Source: Manis javanica (taxonomy: Eukaryota; Chordata; Mammalia; Pholidota; Manidae). Taken from it: a stretch of DNA of 64,000 nucleotides. Of the stretch, positions 1 to 9,500 are shown piece after piece. The first letter of the stretch is position 1. The number at the start of each line of letters is the position of its first letter. The stretch is taken from the NCBI RefSeq assembly GCF_040802235.1, contig NC_133158.1:152284401-152348400 (forward strand), read 5' to 3'. The position numbers and the translations under genes were made by a program. The notes beneath the pieces were generated by a model, which saw only the letters and a program-made list of their open reading frames with translations, was not told the DNA's origin and ran no database searches.

Positions 1-768
1 TAAGTCAGTTCGTCCGTTGGGGAAAGCTGTGTGGAGGTTCCTCAAGGAGCTCAGAATAGAAATACCATTTCACCCAGGAATTCCACTTCTAGGAATTTAC
101 CCTAGGAATGCGGCAGCCCGGTTGGCAGAGGACAGATGCACCCCTATGTTAATCGCAGCACTATTTACAATAGACAAGAAATGGAAATGTCCATCAGTAG
201 AGGCATGCATAAAGAAGAGGTGGTACATATACACAATGGAATATTACTCAGCCGTAAGACAAAAACAGATCCTACCGTTTGCCACAACATGGATGTAGCT
301 AGAGGGTAGTATGCTCAGTGAAATAAGCCAGGCAGAGAAAGACAAGCACCAAATGATTTGACTCATATGTGGAGTAAAAGAACAAAGAAAAACGGAAGGA
401 TCAAAACAGCAGGAGAATCACAGAACCCAAGAATGGAGTAACAGTTACCAAAGAGAAAGGGACTGGGGTGGATGCGTTGCCAAGGGAGGGAGAAGGGTGG
501 GGAAAAGATAGGGGGCCTTATGATTCGCATTTATAATGTGGGGGGGGGGCGTGGCACAGGGAGAGCTGTGCAACACAGAGAAGACACGTAGTGATTCTAC
601 AGCATCTTACTTACTACGCTGCTGTACAGTGACTGTCATCGCTTTGTGGGGGGGGGGTGCTTGGTGAAGGGGGGAGTCTAGTAAACATAATGTTCTTCAT
701 GTAACTGTAGATTATTGATAACAAAATGAATAAAAATAAAATATAATAAAAGTGAGAAAGTAAAAATG
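1..768 (+). mobile_element. L1 3' end (ORF2 C-terminus, 3'UTR and tail), unit A
   Basis: The first 300 bases encode the typical mammalian L1 ORF2 C-terminal region (translated words such as IPLLGIYP and YTMEYYSA), in a piece of about 93 codons. The usual L1 sequence before the 3' end follows, then a G-rich 3'UTR with runs of 8-9 G at about 541 and 648, and an A-rich tail with AATAAA-like words near 730-760. It is the 3' continuation of the mosaic L1 segment that ends each unit, cut by the window edge. Confidence 0.9.
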
Positions 769-889
769 GTTTCCCAGTTTACTGTGTTGTGTTCTTTATA
801 TACCAGACACAGGACCCCAAAATGAGACCAAAGAGAAAGTCTGGGCTGGTAGGCCCTGTCCAAATGTGAGATGTTCCTATGCTGAAACC

Positions 890-1560
890 TGGTGGTACCT
901 TGCCTACGCTTTCTGGGAAGCAAAGAAAGAATCTGCCTGCTAGCTAGAGTAAGGGAAGTCATGCGGTCGGACCCCTCCTCCGAATCTGTCCCCTGCCTGG
1001 CTGGCCATGGCGGAGAACGCATGCCTGGCTCGAGGCCTCCCAGAGAAGATGGGAAGGCCCGGAGCGAGGGCGGTCCACGTGCCCCGGCCGACCTGGCCTC
1101 CGGAACCGCGGGGGAAGAGGGAGGGGTGCACGGCATTGGCCATCGCACCCCGGATGCTGAGCGCAGGCAGAGCCGGCACACGGGCAGGGTGAGCCATGAC
1201 AGACGCCGGCACTGCGGCCCTGAACGGTCTGCACGGCGGTCTCGCTGGCCCAAACACCTGCACGGCACTCAGCGGGCAGTCCCGGGGGCAAGGGATTCTA
1301 CTGGGTTTGGCGTTGCGGCCACGCCCTGTGACCTTTGGGCAGGGGCTCCTGTGGGAGGGGCTGGTGTGCTCACGGCGGTGGGGGCCCCGTGATGCGTTCC
1401 CCCTGGGTGACATCACGGTTGCCCGGGCTCCTATGTGATGCGTCCCCTGGCTGACCAATCAGAGGTCACCCTAGCTGGGCAGCTCAGTGCGAGCTTGGCC
1501 TGAGAAGGAGTTAGAAGCTCTCCCTAGCTTCATACGCTATTCTCCTGCCTGCCTCAAACG
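890..1560 (+). promoter_or_regulatory. CpG-rich promoter-like block, unit A
   Basis: This block is dense in CpG and GC, unlike the A-rich L1 tail beside it. A CCAAT box with flanking CAGAGG lies at 1,455-1,459, and downstream of it there is no ATG until 1,689, which is in frame with the minisatellite ORF. No TATA box was seen, as expected for a CpG-type promoter. Several short ORFs on both strands (for example an ATG at 1,007 in excellent Kozak context with 61 codons) are probably chance products of GC richness. Promoter function is inferred, not shown. Confidence 0.55.
1455..1459 (+). promoter_or_regulatory. CCAAT box, unit A
   Basis: CCAAT in the context gaCCAATcag, a good match to an NF-Y site, 230 bp upstream of the first in-frame ATG of the minisatellite ORF. 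The same site is present in units B (11,323) and C (21,455). Confidence 0.5.
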
Positions 1561-1574
1561 AAGGACTAACTGAC

Positions 1575-2262
1575 ACGACGCCACCCTCGTGGGCTGCCGT
1601 CGTCAGGTCCCCACCGGCCCGACACAGGGCCGTGGAGATCATCACAACCGCCCGCCTCGGGCTGGACTGTGACGTGGAGGACGAACCTATGGAGGTAACA
1701 TCAAGCTCCCGGGCCATCATCTTCTGGTCCACACCGGCCCCATGCCGGGCCGAGGGCATCATCACAACATCCGGCCTGGGGCCGAAAAGTGATGCGGACG
1801 AAGAACCTATGGACACAACACCACCCGACTGGGCCATCGTCCTCCGGTCCGCACCGGCCCCACACCAGGCCGTGGGCATCATCACAACCGCCGGCCTGGG
1901 GCCGGACCCTGACCCGGAGGACGAACCTATGGACACAACACCACCCGACCGGGCCATCGTCTTCCGGTCTGCACCGGCCCCACACCAGGCCGTGGGTATC
2001 ATCACAACAGCCGGCCTAGGGCCGGACAGTGATGCGGAGGAAGAACCTATGGACACAACACCACCCGACTGTGCCATCGTCTTCCGGTCCACACCGGCCC
2101 CACACCAGGCCGTGGGCGTCATCACAACAGCCGGCCTAGGGCCGGACAGTGATGCGGAGGAAGAACCTATGGACACAACACCACCCGACTGTGCCATCGT
2201 CTTCCGGTCCGCACCGGCCCCACGCCAGGCCGTGGGCGTCATCACAGCCGCCGGCCTCCTGG
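1575..2262. repeat. 120-bp minisatellite (5 full repeats), unit A
   Basis: Tandem 120-bp repeats, five full ones from 1,632, with degenerate partial repeats at both ends (from about 1,575 and to about 2,262). The first full repeat is the most diverged; the last two differ at only a few bases. The period is a multiple of three, so copy-number change never breaks the frame. Sibling arrays have 7 (unit B) and 6 (unit C) full repeats. Confidence 0.95.
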
Positions 2263-2348
2263 CCCCCTCCCATAACATCCTCACGGGCCCCACCCGATGC
2301 CGCACGTGGCACCGCTGCCGGAGTCAGCCCTACCCCCGACGATGGTGA
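1689..2348 (+). CDS. Putative 40-residue-repeat protein, unit A (219 aa)
   Basis: I do not recognise the family. The frame is built of 40-residue repeats that are acidic and proline-rich. Key words in order are IITTAGLGPD, EEPMDTTPPD, AIVFRS and APHQAV. The open frame extends upstream to about 1,515 without an ATG. I start at 1,689 because it is the first ATG after the CCAAT box, although its context is weak (C at -3, G at +4). After the repeats comes a unique arginine-rich tail of about 35 residues ending PYPRRW, then TGA at 2,346-2,348. ATTAAA follows 87 bp later. No signal peptide, membrane segment or known domain is visible. It may be non-coding DNA kept open by its 120-bp period and GC richness, since the opposite strand is open too. 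Confidence 0.35.
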   Translation: MEVTSSSRAIIFWSTPAPCRAEGIITTSGLGPKSDADEEPMDTTPPDWAIVLRSAPAPHQAVGIITTAGLGPDPDPEDEPMDTTPPDRAIVFRSAPAPHQAVGIITTAGLGPDSDAEEEPMDTTPPDCAIVFRSTPAPHQAVGVITTAGLGPDSDAEEEPMDTTPPDCAIVFRSAPAPRQAVGVITAAGLLAPSHNILTGPTRCRTWHRCRSQPYPRRW

Positions 2349-2435
2349 AGGGCTGGGCACACCACCCTCCTCAAGGCCGTCTAGAGCCCCCATCCCCATG
2401 CCCCAGACAAGGCCGATGTTCATATCCTCCTATCC

Positions 2436-2441
2436 ATTAAA
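2436..2441 (+). promoter_or_regulatory. Poly(A) signal ATTAAA with GT-rich downstream element, unit A
   Basis: ATTAAA lies 87 bp after the TGA of the minisatellite ORF. It is followed from about 2,455 by a GT-rich stretch of the kind that forms a downstream cleavage element. The arrangement is the same in units B and C. A functional 3' end is inferred. Confidence 0.45.
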
Positions 2442-2849
2442 CTCTTCCCCAAATTGTGTGTGTGTATGTGTGTGTGTGTATTGTATATTCCCACTAAATC
2501 CTGTTCTTGCTAATATGTCTCTGCTCTGTTTACTCTTTCACTCAGCTGCAGAGGAAGGACTCACAGACACGAGGGATAATGTTTTGTGCCACACCAAAAG
2601 ATGCAACATGTCCCATGCCCCAGTGACTGGGATGTGGAGGTAGCCGCGTTTTATGACTGTGCACGCTCGACGCGAGGTCTGCGTGCTGAGCGTTTAAGGG
2701 ATGACAACCCAGGGGGAGGCAAGTCCAGAGGAGGGAGATGGGGTTGGCTTACGGGGCCCCTTCCCTCTTCTCCGCTACTGCTCTGGTAGCAAATTCCTGC
2801 TGTGACACACAGAACCTCTCTGTTCATTTTGGTTTTGAAACATGTTTAG

Positions 2850-2852
<3 letters not shown>

Positions 2853-2898
<46 letters not shown>

Positions 2899-2900
2899 CG
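2853..2900. repeat. (TG)19(CG)5 tract, unit A
   Basis: Alternating purine-pyrimidine tract of 38 bp TG followed directly by 10 bp CG, a composition known to favour Z-DNA. The length differs between units: (TG)25(CG)6 in B and (TG)24(CG)6 in C. Confidence 0.97.
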
Positions 2901-2904
2901 CCTG

Positions 2905-4014
2905 TGTGAGTGTGTACCACTGCCCGTATCGGTCGAAAAAGTAATAAAGGGACACGCGACAGAGCGAACAGGTTGCAAACAGTGACCAGAAAGGGTAAAG
3001 TTTTCCACTAGCTTCTGGGGATTTCCTTGCCATGTGTTTCTATACAATTTTAGGAAGATTTTGCTGGAAATGTCGCTGGGACCACTCTGAACCGTCACGG
3101 TAGTTAAGATAATAAGCCAGGACAGGAGAGCAGCAAAGAGCACCCACAGTGTGTCTCCTATGTATCAGGCCAAGCGCTACAGGCTTTACTTCTACCACCT
3201 CACTTCATCTCTCACCATGACTGACGTGGGATGACCTTATGCACCACCTTCATACATGAGCAAAAAGTTACCTCAGAATCACTTCCCTTCACAGAAAATC
3301 AATAAATGCAAGGACATAAACATTCCTAGAATTCCAGCCACCACCACCCAAATCTTTACGCTCAGCATCCTTTCAAATCCAACAGAAACATAGCTCTAAA
3401 TGCTATACGATTCCATTTCAGGTAGACCTCACTCCCATCTAAATGCCGAAATGCACTGAAACTCCACCTACACCTTGACAGCAGAGGGGAGCAGTTTCCC
3501 CAGGAGCTAGCTGGCCTGCCACCTCACAGTGAGCCCACGGGCCACTAGCCCACACCAGCCCTGCGTGTCCCCAAAAGGTGGCTCCCTTAAGCTGTGACTA
3601 CACATGCTCTCTTGGAGATGGGCAGCCAAGCAGGGCCACCGAGGTGACATCGGTGTGCAGGCACACAGACCAACTACTGGGCATGCACCTGCCTCAGCGC
3701 CAGCAGGCCAGCCGGGGTGCCCCGTGTGGGGCCTCGGATCTGCCCCGCAGCTCACGCAGCCACCCCAGCAGGGCCAGCCCCAGGGCAGAGCACCCGGAGG
3801 GTCCCCGCCCGCACCGGTTAGAGAGTCCAGGTGGCCACCTACCCCCAGCGGACTCGTGCCACCTACCCAGATGTTCCAACCCATGGCCACTCCTCTCAAG
3901 ACCCAAAGACACAGCTAACTCACAGAAACAAACACAAGGAATCAAGAATGAGAAGGAGACAGAGGAATCACTGTGCACCTAGTGACAGTATGTTGATAAA
4001 AATGGGCCAAATCA
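2905..4014. other. Unit A spacer, no gene recognised
   Basis: Mixed sequence with a GC-rich stretch at about 3,500-3,950. Open frames of 94-134 codons occur on both strands there, but none has a recognisable domain and they overlap one another, so I read them as chance. An AATAAA occurs near 2,942. The segment is repeated almost unchanged in units B and C. Confidence 0.6.
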
Positions 4015-4440
4015 GTAAATAGGTAGATACATTAGGTAGATGGATAGATTAGATGAGACTGATAGGTTCATGGAGATGATAGATGAGATAGATACAAAGA
4101 TAGAATGATACATTAGATAGATGATATAGATACACATAGAGAGATAAGACAGACACATTAGATAGCTGATAGATTAGGTGGACAGATTAGACAGACACCT
4201 ACAGACACATATAGATAGACGATAGGTAGACAGATTGATAAGATGACGGACTAGATAGATGATAGATACATTAGACAGATTAGATAGATGATATAGATTC
4301 ACACAGATTACCTAGACACATTGATAGTAGATAGATATAGGTAGGTAGATAATAGATAGATAGATAGATAGATTAGGTAGATAGGATAGATAGATAGATA
4401 GATGAAAGTAGATGAGAGTAGATAGATTAGGTAGGTAGAT

Positions 4441-4478
<38 letters not shown>

Positions 4479-4543
4479 GGATGGATGGACGGACAGACAG
4501 ATAGATAGATAGATAGATAGATAGATGGATGGACAGACAGACA
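4015..4543. repeat. GATA/GACA-type microsatellite block, unit A
   Basis: About 530 bp of imperfect then near-perfect GATA units (also read as TAGA) with GACA and GATG interruptions, purest between about 4,440 and 4,525. All three units have it, with different internal lengths and a rearranged middle in unit A. Confidence 0.95.
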
Positions 4544-5060
4544 GGAAAGCATAATACTAAACAATGCTATAGCTCATAACCAGGAGAGCAACGATGAAAG
4601 CACAGACAAGAACTACAAACAAAAAGAAGAAAGAAATCAAGTTTAGGAAGTGCACTAAGGACACAGCTATCAATTATCACACTAAAGGGAAAGACTTTAA
4701 ATGCTCCAATCGAAAGACACAGGGTTGAATGAATGCATGAAAACTCAAGACCACCTATGTGCTCCCTTACAGGAGGCTCACTTGAGATCCAAGCGCACAG
4801 ACAAACTACAAGTTGAAGGGGTGGGAAAACGTCCCCTACAGAAGTGAAACCAAGAAAGAAAAAGAACAAAAGTTTAAAGATGGCTTGGTAGGATTAAAGA
4901 TGGCAGGCAGCATGAGAGGGGAGGCGGAAACCTCCTCCGAAAACCACATACATACATACATACATACAGTATGGGAATATGACAACTACACCAGATCCTG
5001 GAAGAGAAGGGGGAAAGAAGGCTGCCGTGGCAGGCCGTCACCTCAAGGTGGAGGGTGATG
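4544..5060. other. Unit A, possible L1-related sequence before GC-rich block
   Basis: A-rich sequence with no gene recognised. Phrases such as that at about 4,745-4,830 resemble old interspersed-repeat sequence, possibly L1. A short CATA microsatellite lies at about 4,946-4,970 and loses several bases in units B and C. Not classified further. Confidence 0.3.
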
Positions 5061-5995
5061 TACCAAGGCCGTGATCCAGAGGGACCCCGCCAGCACTTCT
5101 TCCTGCACCCGAGCTCAGCGGAGGGAGGAAGAGACACGGAGCCGCGGAGAGCGGTGGAGGCTCAGGAGCGCTGAACACCCAGCCCTGCAGATCTGCTCTG
5201 GGAGCACGAACCTACCTTACAGGATGCTCTGGAGGATGATCGGTGGGGTCGGAAAGCGAAGACGGGTGGAATACTTGGAGAGACTTGACATTCCTGCCAC
5301 TTGCGGAACACAGGGAGATCCACATCCGGCCGCTGTGGGGCAAAAGAAAGGCGGGCAGTCTGAGAGGCTTCGTCACAGCGAGAGAGCTGCGAAACGGGCA
5401 AGGGTTGCACAGAGCTTGCCACTCAGAAGAAAGCACAGGTGCGCAAAAACTGTCCCGGTGCACTCTGCCCCGTAGGTGGGGGAACTTTTAGGAGCTCCGG
5501 GCGCTCCAGACCCCTGGCTGGCTATGCAGCTCCAAGGCCTCCCCACCATGATGTGACTGATACACAACACGGCCTGCTGCACCTTCCTCCCCAACAGCAC
5601 CGGATCGCAAAGAGGCTGCCCCCTCCATCGCACCAGGCCAGCGACAGGACGGCCCCACCTATGGCAGCTACAGGTGCAAAGCACAGAGGCTTCTCCCTGC
5701 GTGCTCCGCAAACTGGCCCCGGCAGTGGAGACAGGCACTGCGGCCGGGAAGCAGGAGAGGCCTCTTTCCTCCTGCGGGCACCGGCACCGCTCCCCGGACC
5801 CCTGCCCGCCCTCCCCCCCAGGACTGAGCAGCTCCAGAGACAAAAGCTTCTGGGCGCTAGAGGGTGCCACCTACAAATAGGAAACGTCAAAGTCAAAGGA
5901 ACCTGCTAACTGGACTCGAGCAATCTTCGTGAAAGGGATCTCAACATAAAAATCAGAAACATGCTCAAGGAGCTACAGCAAAAAATTGCCCCTGT
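5061..5995 (+). other. GC-rich block, possible L1 5'UTR and ORF1 upstream region, unit A
   Basis: About 900 bp of GC-rich sequence that ends in an A-rich stretch (about 5,925-5,990) resembling the start region of mammalian L1 ORF1, with words such as ATAAAAATCAGAAACATGCT. If right, each unit carries an L1 internal promoter region as well as L1 3' pieces. Open frames here (for example 184 codons in units B and C) are broken by a one-base indel in unit A, which argues against an ordinary gene. Confidence 0.35.
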
Positions 5996-6012
5996 CTCAT
6001 GAGCATAATTAC

Positions 6013-6127
6013 CTGTCCCTCCCTCTCCCTCTCTCCCTCCCTCCCTCCCTCTCTATCTCTCTCTCTCTCTATCTATCTCTCTATCTCTCTCTCTCTATCT
6101 ATCTCTCTCTCTCTGTCTCTATCTCTT
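6013..6127. repeat. CT-rich simple repeat, unit A
   Basis: Polypyrimidine tract of CCCT/CTCT/ATCT words. The length differs in units B and C. This is a low-complexity tract; open frames of leucine and serine across it are artefacts. Confidence 0.95.
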
Positions 6128-6574
6128 CACGAGGAGCACTTTTGAGGCCTTGTTCTGAGAGGGACGCTGGGACAGCCCAGAGCTCTCAGGTCCACCCCGG
6201 CCGGTGTCAGGGCCGTCCCACAAGGGGTCTGACCGAACTGCAATGGGGGGACGCCGCACGTGTAACTCCACAGGAGATAACAGTGCCGCACGCTAAGCCT
6301 TCCCATGAATGGCTAGAGGCTAGGTGACTCCACCGATATCAGGTGATGGCTACATCCCAGGCCTCATTTCCGTGGCAACCTTTTCTCCCTATGAAACCTG
6401 AAAGCAGCACATGGAAAGATACTATCAGTCTCCACCATCTCACTTCTCAGTTTAGGCTCGATGTTCCTGTATCACATCTTCTCTTCGTTTCAGTTTTCTC
6501 GGCGGGTTGGTGTCCTGAAAAACAAAAAAAAAATTGAATCAGGAATGGAATGAAATGGCAGGGGGTATAAGATT
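6128..6574. other. Unit A, spacer without recognised gene
   Basis: About 450 bp with no gene or repeat that I can name, ending in a short A-run at about 6,524-6,533. It is copied almost exactly in units B and C. Confidence 0.5.
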
Positions 6575-9500
6575 CTATTTAAAACACCATCAGCAGAACA
6601 AAGACATCTTACCGTATGGGAGGATGATATTCATAGATGACACATCCGATGAGGGGTTGACATCTAAAATACGTATTAAGTGTTCATGCACTTCCACACA
6701 CAAAAAGCAAATAATCCCAATCACAAAATGGGCAGAGGAGCTGAACAGACACTTCTCCAAACAAGAAATTCAGGTGGCCAACAGGCACATGAAAAGATGC
6801 TCCACATCGCTTATCATCACAGAAACGCAAACTAATACCACCATGAGATATCACCTCACACAAGTCAGGATGGCCACCACCCAGAAGACACACAACAGAT
6901 GATGGCAAGGTTGTGGAGAGAGGGGAACCCTCCTACACTGCTGGTGGTGGGAGTGTAAATTGGTTCATCCGTTGAGGAAAAGCAGTGTGGAGGTTCCTCA
7001 AAAACCAAAAAATAGAAATACCATTTGACCCAGAAATCCCAATTCCAGTTATTTACGCCACAAGAATGCATCAGCCCGGTTAGCAAAAGGCAGATGCACC
7101 CCTAGGTTAATCGCAGCAGTATTTGCGATAGACAAGAAATGGAAATTTTCGTCAGTAGAGGAATGCATAAAGAACAGGTGATACATAATCAAAAAGAAGG
7201 ACAAGAACAACATGATCATCTGCACAGACGCTGAAAAAGCATCTGACAAAACTCAACATCCACTCACGGTAAAAACTCTCAACAAAATGGGTCAGGAGGG
7301 CAAGTACCTCAACATAAGAAAGGCCACATATGTTAAAACCACAGCCAACATCACACTGAACAGTGAGAAGCTGAAAGCTGTTCCTCTGAGATGGGGAACA
7401 AGACAGGGATGCCCACTCTGACTGCGGTTCTTCAACATAGTACTGGAGGTCCTAGCCATGGCAAGTAGACTAAACAAACAAATACAAGGAATCCAGACTG
7501 GTAAAGAAGAAGTCGAACTCTCACTGTTTGCAGATGACATGATATTGGACTTAAAAAGAACCCGAAAGACTTCACTCCGAAACGGCTGCAACAGATATCG
7601 GAAAAGAGCAGAGGCGCAGGACACAAACTGAATGCACAGAAATCTGTGGCTTTCCCATACACTAACGGTGACCAGGAAAACCATTCGATCCACAATGGCA
7701 TGAAAATGAAGAAAATACCTAGTCACAAACCAAACCAAGGAAGTGAAAGACCGAAACCCTGAAACCTATAAGACACTCACCACGTGAATTAAAGAGGACA
7801 CTGACAAATGGAAACTCACCCCATGCCCTTGGCTAGGGACAATGCATATCATCAAAATGGCCATCCTGCCCAAAGCAATACGCAGATTTGATGCGATCCC
7901 TATCGAATCACCAACCGCATTCTTCAACCAACTGGAACAAGTAGTCCAAAAGTTCACCTGGAGACCCCAAAGACCCCAAATGAAGAGCCACAGCGGTCCT
8001 GAGAAGGAAGAATAAAGTGGGCGGGTGGGGGTGGATCTCCCTTCCCAACTTCCAGCTCTACTACGAAGCCACAGTAACCTAGACAGTTCGGCACTGCCAC
8101 AAGAGGGAGCCACAGACCAGTGCAACAGAATAGAGACTCCACACATTAACCCCAACACATGTGGTCAATTCAGACATGATAAAGGAGCCATGGACATACC
8201 ATGGGGAAGGGACCGTCTCTTCGACAGATGGTGCCGGCAAAAACAGGACAGCTACATGTAAGAGAATGAACCTGGAGCACGGTCTAACCCCACACACAAG
8301 AGCAAGTCCGAAATGGATCAAAGACCTGAATGTCACTCATGAAACCATAAACCTCTTAGAGAAAAACATGGGCAAAAATCTCTTGGACATGAACACGAGC
8401 GACTTCTGCATGAACATACCTCCCCGGGCAAGGGCAAGGGAAACAGACGCAAAAATGAACAAGGGGGACGAAACCAAGCTGAAAAGCCTCTGTTCTAAGG
8501 AGTTCTCCTGCACTATGGGAGAGTATATTCATAAAGGACAGATCCGATCAAGGGGTGACATCCAAAATACATAAAGAGCTCACACAGCTCAACAGAGGGG
8601 AGGCAAGTTCTCCAATGAAAAAATGGGCAGAGGAGCTAAACAGACTAACAGTGAACTGAATAGAAAGAGAGATCAGGAAAACCATTCCATTCACAATGGC
8701 ATCAGAAAAGGAAGAAAATCCCTAGGCATAAACCAAACCAAGGAAGTGAAAGACCGAAACCCTGAAACCTATAAGACACTCAGCACAGGACGTAGAGGAC
8801 CCTAACAACTGGAAACTCACCCCATGCCCTTGGCTAGGGACAATGCATATCATCAAAATGGCCATCCTGCCCAAAGCAATACGCAGATTTGATGCGATCC
8901 CTATCGAATCACCAACCGCATTCTCCAACGAACTGGAACAAGTAGTTCAGAAGTTCACATGGAGACCCCAAAGACCCCAAACGAAGAGCCACAGCGGTCC
9001 TGAGAAAGAAGAATAAAGTGGGCGGGTGGGGGTGGATCTCCCTTCCCAACTTCAAGCTCTAGTACGAAGCCACAGTAATCTAGACAGTTTGGCACTGCCA
9101 CAAGAGGGAGCCACAGACCAGTGCAACAGAATAGAGACTCCACACATTAACCCCAACACATGTGGTCAATTCAGACATGATAAAGGAGCCATGGACATAC
9201 CATGGGGAAGGGACCGTCTCTTCGACAGATGGTGCCGGCAGAAACAGGACAGCTACGTGTAAGAGAATGAACCTGGATCACGGTCTAACCCCACACACAA
9301 GAGCAAGTCCGAAATGGATCAAAGACCTGAATGTCACTCATGAAACCATAAACCTCTTAGAGAAAAACATGGGCAAAAATCTCTTGGACATGAACACGGG
9401 CGACTTCTGCATGAACATACCTCCCCGGGCAAGGGCAAGGGAAACAGACGCAAAAATGAACAAGGGGGACAAAACCAAGCTGAAAAGCCTCTGTACAGCA

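Noticed and set aside
1007-1192. ATG in ideal Kozak context with a GTGAGC donor at 1,189, as a possible first exon
   Set aside because: The reading phase does not match the better-looking acceptors before the minisatellite (1,528 or 1,564). Only a weak acceptor at 1,607 fits, so I did not annotate it.
678-1458. Overlapping frames of 110-196 codons around the CpG block of each unit
   Set aside because: Several frames overlap on both strands, and one runs into the L1 A-rich tail. This is compositional rather than coding.
3578-3982. 134-codon frame in the unit spacer, conserved in all units
   Set aside because: Conservation only reflects array homogenisation, and an overlapping minus-strand frame is equally long. 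No domain.
4015-4543. GATA block considered as CRISPR-like or coding repeat
   Set aside because: Simple 4-bp microsatellite without spacers; the genome is mammalian.
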